Shown one piece after another: positions 1 through 9,900 of a stretch of 64,000 bases of DNA. The position numbers and the translations under genes are program-made. The stretch covers positions 4,588,001 to 4,652,000 of the forward strand of contig OZ254082.1 of NCBI GenBank assembly GCA_965267535.1, in the 5' to 3' direction. Each line of letters begins with the position of its first letter. The first letter of the stretch is position 1. This DNA comes from CAXBNB01 sp965267535 (GTDB taxonomy: Bacteria > Bacteroidota > Bacteroidia > Cytophagales > Cyclobacteriaceae). The notes beneath the pieces were generated by a model that saw only the letters and a list, made by a program, of their open reading frames with translations, ran no database searches and was not told the DNA's origin.

Positions 1-152
1 CGGCCGCCTATGGCCATATGGGTAGAACGCCTGAAGTAAAAACGGTGGCCTTCGATGGCGGCAATGGCGAAACAGTAACCCGGGAGGTAGAAACATTTAC
101 CTGGGAAAAACTGGACTATGTGGCACAGGTAAAAGAAGCATTTGGGATATAA
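1..152 (+). CDS. metK: S-adenosylmethionine synthetase, C-terminal end (partial)
   Basis: Only the last 49 codons are present, read in the frame that starts at base 3 and ends with TAA at 150-152; the 5' part lies outside the window. The product makes S-adenosylmethionine from ATP and methionine in the cytoplasm. The recognised piece is the AAYGHMGR segment, part of the conserved MetK C-terminal domain, followed by an acidic tail ending in KEAFGI. The next gene starts two bases after the stop, so the two may be co-transcribed. The identity rests on a short but characteristic end. Confidence 0.85.
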   Translation, partial: AAYGHMGRTPEVKTVAFDGGNGETVTREVETFTWEKLDYVAQVKEAFGI

Positions 153-153
153 T

Positions 154-1461
154 ATGCCCATTAGTAAAAACCATATCATTCAACGCATTGGCAGAGGCTT
201 GTTACTGACAGGCCTCTTCGGACTGGCTTTGGGTTGCCAGCCCAAACAAAAGGAAGTACAGGAGGAGCCCGTGGCTTTAGAACCTGCGCTGGATACCGTC
301 GTAGTGGTAGAACCTAAGAAATACTACGATATAGTTGTGGATTCACTACAGGTATATGAGGGCAAGATCAGGCGCAACCAAAATCTGGCAGACATTCTGG
401 TTCCTTTTAATGTATCGTATCAGCGTATCCATGAGATAGCACAAAAATCCAAAAAAGTGTTTGATGTGCGTAAGCTGGTGTCGGGCAAGGAATACAGTAT
501 CCTCTATAGACAGGATAGCACGGCAAAAGTGGGCACACACTTTATCTACCGCCCCAATTCAATAGAATATGTGGTGTACAATTTTTCCGATAGTGTAGAA
601 ATACGCAAAGCCGAAAAACCCATAGAAGTTGTAGAAAAGACCATGAGTGGGGTCATTTCTTCCTCATTTTACGAAACGATGGTAGAATCCGGCGGCTCCC
701 CGGAGCTGGTAGACATGGTGGTAGATGTATTTGCCTGGCAGGTTGATTTTTTTGGCATACAAAAAGGGGACAACTATAAAATCATCTATACCGAAAAACT
801 CGTAGATGGAGAGCCCGTAGGAATCAATGGTATCACGGGCGCTTATTTTGAGCATGTAGGTGAGTCATACTATGCCGTGGCTTTCGATCAGGGAAGCGGG
901 ATCGATTATTTTGAACCAAACGGAAAAAGCCTTCGCAGAAGCCTGCTCAAAGCACCTTTGAAATTTACCCGAATCAGTTCACGCTATACAGGACGCAGGT
1001 ATCACCCGGTGCAAAAACGGTACAAGGCCCACTTGGGCACAGACTATGCCGCTCCCACTGGTACACCTATTCGGACGGTTGGCGATGGTGTGGTATTGGA
1101 AGCCCGCTATAGCCGCTACAACGGCAACTACGTAAAAATCAAACACAACGAAAATATTTCCACACAATACCTGCACATGTCGAAGATTGCCTCGGGAGTA
1201 CGTCGTGGAGCGAAAGTAAAGCAAGGACAAACCATCGGTTTTGTTGGGAAAACGGGATTGGCTACCGGGCCACACCTTTGCTATCGCTTTTGGAAAAACG
1301 GAGTGCAGGTAGACGCCCTAAAAGTAGACTTACCATCTGCCAACCCAATCGTGGAAGCTTATAAAGCTCCTTTCGATTCAGTGGCACAGCAGGTTGTGAA
1401 ACGCCTCGATAGCATGCCCAAGCCAGTACCACACAATCAGGAATTGGTACTGCTGCAATAG
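154..1461 (+). CDS. M23 family metallopeptidase, lipoprotein
   Basis: A 435-residue predicted peptidoglycan endopeptidase of the LytM/M23 group, acting in the periplasm on cell-wall cross-links. I start it at the ATG at 154; an in-frame TTG at 142 lies inside metK. The N-terminus is a lipoprotein signal with the lipid-accepting Cys near residue 28. Residues about 55-260 form the N-terminal region typical of Bacteroidota M23 proteins, and the peptidase domain follows. The first zinc motif is clear (HLGTDYAAP, His and Asp). At the second motif the usual HxH reads HLC (GPHLCYRF), so a Cys stands where the second His is expected. It follows metK by one base. The family call is firm; whether the enzyme is active is less certain. 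Confidence 0.88.
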   Translation: MPISKNHIIQRIGRGLLLTGLFGLALGCQPKQKEVQEEPVALEPALDTVVVVEPKKYYDIVVDSLQVYEGKIRRNQNLADILVPFNVSYQRIHEIAQKSKKVFDVRKLVSGKEYSILYRQDSTAKVGTHFIYRPNSIEYVVYNFSDSVEIRKAEKPIEVVEKTMSGVISSSFYETMVESGGSPELVDMVVDVFAWQVDFFGIQKGDNYKIIYTEKLVDGEPVGINGITGAYFEHVGESYYAVAFDQGSGIDYFEPNGKSLRRSLLKAPLKFTRISSRYTGRRYHPVQKRYKAHLGTDYAAPTGTPIRTVGDGVVLEARYSRYNGNYVKIKHNENISTQYLHMSKIASGVRRGAKVKQGQTIGFVGKTGLATGPHLCYRFWKNGVQVDALKVDLPSANPIVEAYKAPFDSVAQQVVKRLDSMPKPVPHNQELVLLQ

Positions 1462-1582
1462 CCGGCAACTCCCTCCCATTTGTCTTTGTTTACTACTAGA
1501 TTCAAATGAGTTGGTGCTGCAACATTTCATCATTACATTTTTTGATACTACAACTCAAAAAACTGCACTGTATACTCATGCA

Positions 1583-1618
1583 AAACCTGACAGGCTTTTG
1601 AGACCTGCCAGGTCGTGT
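1583..1618. repeat. REP-like repeated partial palindrome
   Basis: Two copies of ACCTGNCAGG (ACCTGACAGG and ACCTGCCAGG) stand in tandem, separated by eight bases, in the space between two convergent genes. Each copy is itself close to palindromic, so the stretch can fold. A related stretch sharing AAAACCTGACARGCTTT is found at 62806-62823. This suggests a dispersed short repeat rather than a gene-specific site; copy number elsewhere cannot be judged from here. Confidence 0.4.
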
Positions 1619-1646
1619 TAATGTGGACAGAATCCTTTCCCGCTCA

Positions 1647-3050
1647 TTAAATACGCTTAGCTCGTGGCTCCAAATCCGTAAGCTCAGCGATCTTGACAGG
1701 TCGGCCACTCTCTATACTTTTTCTTGCACCCACACCTATCAAAATTGACATAGCCCCATCGCGTACGCCTGCTGCTCTATCGTATGGGTCTTTTTTATCC
1801 GGATTTTTAAAAATCTTATCGTGCAGGCGTTTATCTCCACCTCCATGACCACCACGCTCATACGGTACCTGTATGGTTTTAAAATCCTCCCATACTTTGT
1901 GTACTATCACCGGCTCATACTTCTCTGCTTCTTCGCCATTTTGACTCATTTCCAAAGCATGCAATTCTTCCTGACTCAATTTTTCTTTTTTCTGGTACGG
2001 TATATCCAGCCATGCCTCTATACGCCCCTCTGTACCGTTAAATGCCACTCTCCATCCTTCGAAAGGAGAATAAGTAGTGAGTGAATAATTCACCACAGCA
2101 TTGTTTTGATATTTGATCTGAGCAGACATCTTATCATAGATATTTATTTCCTCCCTAAAGAGGCAATTATCCCTTATGTAGCCATCGTGCTGCTCATTTT
2201 TTACATACAAATCCATGTCGCGTTTGCTTTTGGTGATGTCCCAGTAAAACTTACAGTTTTTGGTGTGCGGACAACTCCTGCAATTGTCTCCACGAAAAGA
2301 ATTGGCGCTACCATAGTGCTCCAGATCACCGTATGCAAAGACTTCACTAGGGTCAGAATCAAGCCACCAATTAAGCAGATCGAAATGGTGTGTGGCTTTG
2401 TGCACCCACAAAGTACCCCCTGTTTGTCTTAACCCGTGCCAGCGGCGAAAATACGACGCTCCATGATGGGTGTTGAGATACCAGTGAAAATCCACCGAGG
2501 TAACCTTGCCGATGGCTCCCTGCGAAAGCAATTCCTTGATCTTGGTACTGTAAGGACTCCATCTGTAGTTAAATCCTACAATAAGATTTTTGTTTGATCT
2601 GCGCTCTGCATCCAATATTTCCTGACACTTGTCTTCGTCTGTAGTCAGTGGCTTTTCTGTCAGAACGTCGCATCCCATATCCAACCCCTTGATGATATAT
2701 TCATGATGTGTAGAGTCAGTAGTGGTCACAATTACCAGATCTGGCTGATTTTCAGTTACCATTTTCCCGAAATCGGTATAAGTGTTGCACTTTACTCCCA
2801 TATACTTTTTGGCATACGCCAGCCTTCCGGGGTTTATATCGCACAGGCCAACAAACTCGAGAATATTCGGATAGGTATCGACGAGCCTCTTACCCCAAAA
2901 CGATGTGCCTCGCACACCTGTACCTACCAGCACTACTTTTAGTTTTTTTCTGTTGAGGCCAAATGAAAAAGCAGAACTGCTAATGGCCGTACCTGCAGCC
3001 AGCATGGCCACAGAAGTAATAAATGTTCTTCTGGATGGGTTGTTTTTCAT
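1647..3050 (-). CDS. Gfo/Idh/MocA family oxidoreductase, Tat-exported
   Basis: A 467-residue NAD(P)-dependent sugar or cyclitol dehydrogenase-like protein. The N-terminus carries a twin-arginine signal (SRRTFITS) followed by a hydrophobic stretch, so it is predicted to be exported folded. Next comes the dinucleotide-binding fold (VVLVGTGVRG near residue 40) and the conserved EKPLTTD segment near residue 133, whose Lys is catalytic in the family. The second half holds the C-terminal substrate domain and a Cys cluster (CRSCPHTKNC) common in the secreted Bacteroidota members. Substrate is unknown; such proteins often work in glycan or inositol breakdown. The upstream region holds a LacI-type palindrome that may control it. 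Confidence 0.88.
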   Translation of the reverse strand: MKNNPSRRTFITSVAMLAAGTAISSSAFSFGLNRKKLKVVLVGTGVRGTSFWGKRLVDTYPNILEFVGLCDINPGRLAYAKKYMGVKCNTYTDFGKMVTENQPDLVIVTTTDSTHHEYIIKGLDMGCDVLTEKPLTTDEDKCQEILDAERRSNKNLIVGFNYRWSPYSTKIKELLSQGAIGKVTSVDFHWYLNTHHGASYFRRWHGLRQTGGTLWVHKATHHFDLLNWWLDSDPSEVFAYGDLEHYGSANSFRGDNCRSCPHTKNCKFYWDITKSKRDMDLYVKNEQHDGYIRDNCLFREEINIYDKMSAQIKYQNNAVVNYSLTTYSPFEGWRVAFNGTEGRIEAWLDIPYQKKEKLSQEELHALEMSQNGEEAEKYEPVIVHKVWEDFKTIQVPYERGGHGGGDKRLHDKIFKNPDKKDPYDRAAGVRDGAMSILIGVGARKSIESGRPVKIAELTDLEPRAKRI

Positions 3051-3122
3051 AGTATTTAGTTTTTGTTATTTGTATAGCTGTTGATTGTCTTGCTCAAACC
3101 AAAACCTCACAGGATTAAACTT

Positions 3123-3153
3123 CAAGCCATCACAAGCCATCACAAGCCAATCA
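3123..3153. repeat. Tandem 10-bp repeat, three copies
   Basis: The unit CAAGCCATCA occurs twice exactly and a third time with one inserted base (CAAGCCAATCA). It lies about 75-100 bases upstream of the leftward oxidoreductase gene, next to the palindrome at 3181. It could be a clustered protein-binding site or a simple slippage repeat. Confidence 0.6.
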
Positions 3154-3180
3154 AAAGTACTATGATTATGAAGCTTAATG

Positions 3181-3190
3181 CAAGCGCTTG
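3181..3190. promoter_or_regulatory. LacI/GalR-type operator candidate
   Basis: CAAGCGCTTG is a perfect 10-base palindrome with a central CG, the usual shape of LacI-family operators. It lies about 130 bases upstream of the oxidoreductase start codon and 207 bases upstream of nhaC. No LacI-family regulator is encoded in the window, so the assignment is by shape only. Confidence 0.35.
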
Positions 3191-3329
3191 TTTTAATAAT
3201 TAGACAATTTAGATTGATTCTAAATGGAGTAGTTGGAAAACACTACAAAACTAAAGTCTAATAAAAGTGGCGACTAATAAAACCAAACGATAGCTTAGGT
3301 GGCGACAAACACAATAAAACCAATCTGGC

Positions 3330-3337
3330 TATATTTG
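3330..3337 (+). promoter_or_regulatory. Bacteroidota -7 box (TATATTTG) for nhaC
   Basis: The octamer matches the Bacteroidota consensus TAnnTTTG exactly and lies 51 bases before the nhaC start. A good -33 TTG is not seen at the expected distance, so the promoter rests on the -7 element alone. Confidence 0.4.
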
Positions 3338-3387
3338 CCGGTAATTAAAAAAAATCCTAATTTCCCTTTTCGAACAATATTAACTGC

Positions 3388-4842
3388 ATGCCAAATCGTA
3401 CCAGAGAAGCCACGCTGTTGGAAGCGTGTATACCGATCATTTTTCTTATTGTCTTTTTGTTTATCAATGTCAGCATTTTTGGCGATGCTTCTCTGGATGG
3501 ATCAAATCAGATAGTATTAATACTCTCAGCTGCTGTAGCCGCCATAGTAGCTACGCGATTGGGCTACAGGTGGCAGGAAATCCGCCAGGGTATGGTAAAA
3601 ACCATAAGTTCAGCCATGCCATCCATACTCATCTTGTTTTTTATAGGCTCGCTCGCTGGTAGCTGGATGCTCAGTGGTATAGTGCCAGCCATGATCTACT
3701 ACGGTCTTCAGGCATTAAACCCTTCGCTGTTTTTGTTTGCATGCTGTGTGGTCTGCTCTATAGTATCGCTGGCTACAGGCAGCTCGTGGACAACTTCAGC
3801 TACTGTGGGTATCGCCCTTATTGGCATTGGGCGTGCTATGGGCTTTCACGATGGAATCATTGCAGGGGCAGTACTGTCAGGTGCTTATTTCGGAGATAAA
3901 ATGTCGCCCCTCTCAGACACAACCAACCTGGCTCCTGCTATGGCAGGCACAGATTTGTTTACACACATCCGCTACATGTTTCTTACTACTTTTCCTTCAA
4001 TACTTATCACACTGGCTTTGTTTTTAGTCATTGGTTTCAACAACAACTCTCAGGCAGAAGTAGGTAGCACACAACAAATCTTACAAGCCATAGATCAAAA
4101 ATATTACATATCTCCGGTGCTGTTTATTGTACCGGCTATTATGGTTTTTATGATCGTGAAAAAAATAGCCGCTATACCTGTACTTCTTACGTCAACTTTA
4201 CTCGGTATTGTTACAGCTCTCATATTCCAACAAAACATCATAGTAGAGGTAGCAGAATACTCCGGTGCATACTGGGAAGTGATGTTTGCCGGATGTATGA
4301 AAGCTCTTTATGGTAAAATAACTATAGCAACATCTAATGATATGGTCAATGAGCTGCTCTCATCCAAAGGCATGGCCGGCATGCTGGGCACTATCTGGCT
4401 TATCCTCTCGGCCATGATGTTTGGAGGAGTGATGGAAAGCACTGGCATGCTACGCCGACTAGCACAATCTGTACTTTCGCTGGTAAAATCTACCGGCTCA
4501 CTTATCGCTTCTACAGCCGGCACCTGTATCTTTTTTAACCTGACAGCATCAGACCAGTACCTGTCTATAGTAGTGCCCGGACGTATGTATGCCGACATAT
4601 ATCGGGAAAAACAACTAGCACCTGAAAACCTGAGCCGAACACTGGAAGACTCTGGCACGGTAACCTCAGTACTCATACCCTGGAACACATGTGCGGCCTA
4701 CCACTCGAGTGTATTGGTAGTGAGTCCACTAGACTACATCCCGTATTGTTTTTTTAGCATTATAAGCCCCATAATGACCGTTGTATATGGTTTTTTCAAT
4801 ATTAAAATTAGAAAGCTAATGGAAGGAGGAAACAACAACTAA
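3388..4842 (+). CDS. nhaC: NhaC-family Na+/H+ antiporter
   Basis: A 484-residue inner-membrane protein with about a dozen hydrophobic segments, expected to exchange sodium for protons and keep the cytoplasm low in sodium, in keeping with a marine habitat. The segment LATGSSWTTSATVGIALIG and the following AGAVLSGAYFGDKMSPLSDT, which carries the conserved acidic and polar residues of the ion path, are typical of NhaC. Start at ATG 3388, with the TATATTTG box upstream. Its stop codon overlaps the next start as TAATG, so translation of the exonuclease downstream is probably coupled. A purine-rich stretch (GGAAGGAGGA, 4821-4830) just ahead could serve the downstream gene as ribosome binding site. 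NhaC rather than a related arginine/ornithine exchanger is likely but substrate is inferred. Confidence 0.88.
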   Translation: MPNRTREATLLEACIPIIFLIVFLFINVSIFGDASLDGSNQIVLILSAAVAAIVATRLGYRWQEIRQGMVKTISSAMPSILILFFIGSLAGSWMLSGIVPAMIYYGLQALNPSLFLFACCVVCSIVSLATGSSWTTSATVGIALIGIGRAMGFHDGIIAGAVLSGAYFGDKMSPLSDTTNLAPAMAGTDLFTHIRYMFLTTFPSILITLALFLVIGFNNNSQAEVGSTQQILQAIDQKYYISPVLFIVPAIMVFMIVKKIAAIPVLLTSTLLGIVTALIFQQNIIVEVAEYSGAYWEVMFAGCMKALYGKITIATSNDMVNELLSSKGMAGMLGTIWLILSAMMFGGVMESTGMLRRLAQSVLSLVKSTGSLIASTAGTCIFFNLTASDQYLSIVVPGRMYADIYREKQLAPENLSRTLEDSGTVTSVLIPWNTCAAYHSSVLVVSPLDYIPYCFFSIISPIMTVVYGFFNIKIRKLMEGGNNN

Positions 4843-5426
4843 TGTTTGAGAAAAGTATTACGAAAGAAGCATTGCAGGAATTGCCATTGTTTCGCTACCA
4901 GGGAAAAATCAGATTAATAGAAGATGCTAAGGAAATAAAACGCTGTGTTCAAAACTGCATGGCACAACCCATTGTCGGTTTTGATACTGAAACAAAACCC
5001 ACTTTTAAGCGGGGGCAATATCATGCAGTAGCTCTGGTCCAACTTGCGCTTCCCGACGAAGTGTATCTTATCAGAATCAATAAAACCGGCCTTGACGAGC
5101 ATCTTATCCGACTGTTTGAGGATGCCGGCACTCAAAAAATTGGAATAGGCTTGCGAGACGACATTCGCGACCTGCAAAAAATTAAACCTTTTGAAGATCA
5201 GGGCTTTGTGGATTTAAATGAGCTGGCAGAAAAGCTGGACATGGAGAGTATAGGAGCCCGTAAACTCTCGGGCATTTTCCTCCAAAAAAGAATATCAAAA
5301 AGCCAGCAGGTATCAAACTGGGAAAACCCCAAGCTTACCCGAGCCCAAATGCACTATGCTGCTACAGATGCGTGGATTTGTCTGGAGATATACAAAAAAA
5401 TGATCGCCCTGAAAAGTAACAACTAG
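4842..5426 (+). CDS. 3'-5' exonuclease domain protein (RNase D-like, DEDD)
   Basis: A 194-residue single-domain exonuclease of the RNase D/WRN-exo group, predicted to trim RNA or DNA 3' ends in the cytoplasm. The DEDD metal ligands can be placed: VGFDTETKP near residue 45 gives Asp and Glu, GLRDDIRDL near residue 105 gives the second Asp, and the YAATDAW segment near residue 173 gives Tyr and Asp of motif III (DEDDy type). It lacks the HRDC domains of true RNase D. The start overlaps the nhaC stop by one base; the stop overlaps that of the convergent susD gene in the four bases CTAG. Confidence 0.88.
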   Translation: MFEKSITKEALQELPLFRYQGKIRLIEDAKEIKRCVQNCMAQPIVGFDTETKPTFKRGQYHAVALVQLALPDEVYLIRINKTGLDEHLIRLFEDAGTQKIGIGLRDDIRDLQKIKPFEDQGFVDLNELAEKLDMESIGARKLSGIFLQKRISKSQQVSNWENPKLTRAQMHYAATDAWICLEIYKKMIALKSNN

Positions 5427-6919
5427 TTTCCCCAGGTATCGATCTCAGCCTGTGGAATTGGCATTACAAACTTGGGGCTACTGGCAGCATTCAGGCCTAT
5501 TTTGGCGCCCCAACGTTTGAGATCGTGAAATATAATACCTTCATACAGGAATTCACGCTTTCGCTCCAATACCAGGCTGTCATAAAAAGCAAATGAAGTA
5601 ACAAACTGATCTGCTTCTAACGAAGGCAGCCCAGCACGGTTTCTCACCCTATTCAAGTCTGCCAAGGCAGTAGGATGTATTTCCTTTATATTTTGTTCGT
5701 ATAATGACTCTGCTCTCGACAAATAGATTTCGGCCAATCGAATTACAGGAATAACCCTGTCTGGCTTCAAAAATTTAGAAGAAGAAAGTAAAGAAGTATT
5801 GAGCACATTGGTATAAAAGGGAGCTGTAATCTGATCTGCTGTAGTGGTGTTGTCTACGTTGGTTTGCACACCAGCGCGCTTGTCTACAGCGCTGTACTTT
5901 GGGCCATGACGAGTACCCGGATTTGATAACGAAAACTCAAATATTCTCATCACGCCCAATCCATTTTCACTCAGAGAGGAAAAATAATTGGGCAAACCGG
6001 TACCTGTTGATTTATCTCCGGCATTGTTTGCTATTGTTTGTTGTACTGCGAAAATATCCTCCGTACTATTCGACACATTGTTGAACGCTTCCATAGGAGT
6101 ATCGGTGAGGGCGTACGCATTGGATGCAATAATGGTATTAGCATATCCCTCTGCAGTTACATAATCTCCCTGATGCATATTAAGGCGCATCAGATAAGCC
6201 AAACAGGCAAAGTAGGACAGTCGGTCACCATTCTTTCCTGAGGTTTCCAATAGTACACTGGCTGCCTCCAGGTCATTTTCAGCTTGAGTGTATACAGCTT
6301 CTACAGTTGCCAATGTAGGTGTTTTCACCTGATTTACATCCACTATAGGGCTAGTGAGCAAGGGTATAGAAGGTTCCGTTTTGTTTATTTCGTTGAAATG
6401 TGGCCCCCAGTACCTTACCAATTCAAAATACAAAATTCCACGCATGGCCAATGCCTCACCCTGGATTTTACTTTTTGCGGCAGCATCGCTCACATTGTCT
6501 ATATTTTCTAAAATAGAATTGAGCGTATTGATTACTTCATAGGCTCTGCGCCAATTGGCCTCCAGCCGGGGATTTGTCGCCAGCACTTGCTTATCCATAA
6601 AATTGGAGTACTCTCCGCCATTTACATCGTCCCAGCTGATCTCCGAATTGTTTTGTCTTACCAGCAGGGTAGGCATGAGTTTAAAATCACCACCAAACAA
6701 CTCCCCTCCTACACCTCCGTCGCTTATGCCTCCCAGGTTATAATACGCGCCTACCAGTGCTTTTTCTATGTTTTCTTTGGTATCAAAAATATCTCCACTC
6801 ACAGTCCCTGTAGCTTCCACTTCCAGCACATCGTCGCAAGCGGTGAGGCTGCACACACTTAGCAACAGCACACCACCCCAGCGTTTTATTTTAAGTATAG
6901 TATTCGTCACCTTTTTCAT
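5423..6919 (-). CDS. SusD/RagB family outer-membrane nutrient-binding lipoprotein
   Basis: A 498-residue SusD homologue that, with the SusC-like channel encoded three bases upstream, should capture and import a glycan or other oligomer across the outer membrane. The signal peptide ends at TACDD, a lipoprotein site followed by acidic residues as usual for surface-exported Bacteroidota lipoproteins. Typical SusD features include an N-terminal helical TPR-like half (ALAMRGILYFELVRYWG near residue 140) and the C-terminal LAEIYLSRAESLYEQN, VRNRAGLP and RKREFLYEGIIFHDLKRWG segments. It is read with susC as one operon. No glycoside hydrolase sits next to the pair, so the substrate cannot be told. 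Confidence 0.93.
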   Translation of the reverse strand: MKKVTNTILKIKRWGGVLLLSVCSLTACDDVLEVEATGTVSGDIFDTKENIEKALVGAYYNLGGISDGGVGGELFGGDFKLMPTLLVRQNNSEISWDDVNGGEYSNFMDKQVLATNPRLEANWRRAYEVINTLNSILENIDNVSDAAAKSKIQGEALAMRGILYFELVRYWGPHFNEINKTEPSIPLLTSPIVDVNQVKTPTLATVEAVYTQAENDLEAASVLLETSGKNGDRLSYFACLAYLMRLNMHQGDYVTAEGYANTIIASNAYALTDTPMEAFNNVSNSTEDIFAVQQTIANNAGDKSTGTGLPNYFSSLSENGLGVMRIFEFSLSNPGTRHGPKYSAVDKRAGVQTNVDNTTTADQITAPFYTNVLNTSLLSSSKFLKPDRVIPVIRLAEIYLSRAESLYEQNIKEIHPTALADLNRVRNRAGLPSLEADQFVTSFAFYDSLVLERKREFLYEGIIFHDLKRWGAKIGLNAASSPKFVMPIPQAEIDTWGN

Positions 6920-6922
6920 TGT

Positions 6923-9900
6923 TTAAAATCCTAGTTTTACACCAGCCATAAAAATACGAGGCTGTGGCGCTGTGAAATTATCTATACCTCTACTGATATT
7001 CTGCCCAATGGCACCATTGAGCGGATCGGTATAGTTAACGTCGGGATCGAACCCTTCATAGCTTGTGAGTGTCCACAGGTTTTGCCCTCCTATATAGACT
7101 TTCATATAGTGAAGTCCCCAGCCGCTCACGGTGCTTTCCGGCAAGGAATAAGTGAGTGTAAGGTTTTTCAGGCGGGCATACTGTCCGTTTTGCACCCAGC
7201 GGGAAGACGGATAAGTGTCTTCCTGAGTTGGATCCAATACGGGATAGTCCGCCTGATCTCCTTTGTTGTACCACCTGTTGATTTGGGTAGCTAACTGGCT
7301 CAGGTTTAAAATTCCACTATTTGCTAAAAACTCGCCTGTAGCATAATATATGTCAACATCTCCTACAAACTGCATCAAAAACGAAAGGTCAAAGTTTTTG
7401 TACTTTACCGTATTGGTCAGACCTCCAAAATAACCGGGGTTGGGGTTACCCACGATTTGCCGGGGAGCTGCCTCCCAATTAGTGGTGGTACCACCGTCTC
7501 CATTGTCGTACAGGGCCTGCCCTGATTCCGGGTCTACCCCTACATATTTCCTGAGGTAAAATACCCCTGCAGGCTGGCGTTCAAGAAATGCATTGGGACC
7601 TACGATAAGCTTATTGTCTTTCAAGTCCGTGACCAGATTGTCGTTGAACGAAATATTAAAATCTGTAGTCCAACTAAAATCCCCTTGCTCAAGATTTACA
7701 GTGCTTAGGTTTATCTCAAGGCCTACATTCTCCATCGATCCCAGGTTTTTAAACACTGAAGAGGTGCCACTGGTGAGCGATACCGGCACAGGAAAAAGTA
7801 AATCGGTTGTTTTTTTGACATAGTAGTCAAAAGATCCCGATATTCGATTGATAAAGCTAAATTCAAAGCCTACATCCAATTGGGAAGTAGACTCCCATTT
7901 TAGGTTCCTGTTTGCAAAGTTGGTCAATGCCAGACCTTCTTCATCACCGTAGTTGAGCTGATAGTAATTAGTGCGGTAAAGAAAATCGTCCAGTGGTGTA
8001 TTGCCTATAATACCGTAACTGGCTTTGAACTTAAACAGATCCATAAAGTGCAGGTGCGATACCGTGGGCTCTTTGCTCAGCAACCAGCTGGCTGATACTG
8101 CCGGAAAAAAGCCATACCTATTATCCGGTGCAAATTTTGACGAGCCATCTACTCTACCGCTTACCTGAAAATGAAAACGATCGTACACAGCATAATTTAA
8201 CCGCCAAAATGAAGACACAAAAACATTTTTGCTATTGGGAATGTATGGATTGCGCAACTGTGGATCTCCTTCTGCTAAGTTTTCCAACTGATCTATACCA
8301 TTAACTCTGGCTACTCTAAAGGAAGAGGTGATATTAGCTTCCTGATATTCAACACCCGCCACCAAAGATGCCTTGTGATCTTCTCCAAAATTGGGAGAAA
8401 ATGTAAAATACGCATTGCCGGTATAGTTTCGGTATTCGTTGATGCCCAACTGAGACCGGCCCGATCCGGCACCTTCCCGTGTTTCGGGTCCTTGCCTACG
8501 CTCGTTGCGCTGATTGCTCAGGTCAGCTCCTCCACTTAGGTTAAACGAGAGGTTATCGAGAATATCATAACGTATACCCAGGCTGCCAATCACACTTTGG
8601 TTTTTACCTATATTATCAGAAAAATTCACTTCAGTAAGTGGATTGTATTCCAATGCACGTACATTCAAACCATAATTGTTTGCCGCCGAATAGCCGTCGG
8701 ATGGAGGCAGCACCATAGCCTGCAGGGGTGCACCAAGATCCTGCTCATCGAGCAACCTGTCCTCTTCAGCCTGTATAAAATTTACACTCATATTGGCCGA
8801 AAGTTTTTCGCTTATTCTACTATCCAGCGAAAGCGATGCATTAAGCCGGTCGTATGCATTGCCAACCAATATACCTTCCTGAGTATTGTATCCTACGGAT
8901 GCATAATAGCGCAACACCTCCTGGCCACCACTCACCCCTACGCTGGCTTTGTGCGAAAGCCCGGTACGCAGTACCTCTCTCTGCCAGTCTGTGTTATGAG
9001 TCAGTTGTTGCAAAAAAGGCGGTGTGGTTATTTCGTTTCCGTTAGGAAAAGTGATTCTCTGTGGTTTTGTTTTTGCCCACTCCTCCAGACTGGATTTGGT
9101 TATGTATTGTTCCAGCTCCAGAGATTTGGGTTCGGAGCGTATCAAAAACTCAATTAACTGCTCGTTGTATTCCTGTGGGGTATACAGGTTTAAATACCTA
9201 GGCGATTGGCTTACTCCCGCCTGGTAATCCACATCCACCTTCAATCCTCCTTCTTCGCCAGATTTGGTAGTAATAATGATCACGCCGTTGGCTGCTCTCG
9301 ACCCGTAAATGGCTGCTGCCGAAGCATCTTTCAGGATTTCTATAGAAGCAATATTGTCAGGATTGAGAATAGACTGACTACCCGATGCAAGTGGCACACC
9401 ATCTACCACATAGAGTGGGTTATTGGAGTTGGAAAGGGTAGAACCTCCCCGTACACGTACCGTAGCAGCTCCTCCTAGTTTTCCGCTGGAGTTTTGCACC
9501 ATGAGGCCTGTAGCCATACCCTGACTAGACTGCTCCAGGCTAACCAATGGAGCCGGGCTTACCTCATCCGTATTGATGCTGGATATGCTGCCTGACAATT
9601 CTTCTTTGGACTGCTGACCAAAACCGGTTTTTACCTGATCGGGGGACTTTGGTTTGAGTTGCAATATAACATCAGCACCGGACTTGCCTCCGGCAAAAAT
9701 CGTCTTCGGTTTGTACCCGGGCAGGCTAAACGTAAGATTTTCATAACCATCCTGAAGCTCTATACGGTAGGTTCCATCTGCCTGAGAAAGCGTAGACACT
9801 TCTCTGCCTACAATCTTTACCAACACACCCGGCAAGCCCTGCAGAGTAGTAGCATCGGTCACTTTACCTGAAAAAAAGATACTCTGGCCCAAAAGTGGGG

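Larger units (their letters stand above)
3051..3387. other. Divergent intergenic region with repeats and operator-like palindrome
   Basis: This 337-base gap separates the Tat-exported oxidoreductase (leftward) from the NhaC antiporter (rightward). It holds tandem 10-base repeats (3123-3153), the perfect palindrome CAAGCGCTTG (3181-3190) and a TATATTTG -7 box for the rightward gene (3330-3337). A further near-repeat is seen between 3262 and 3310, where TGGCGAC occurs twice. I see no coding sequence that looks real. Confidence 0.6.

Noticed and set aside
8597..9157. 186-residue frame opposite the SusC gene
   Set aside because: Antisense shadow of a long, well-supported receptor gene.
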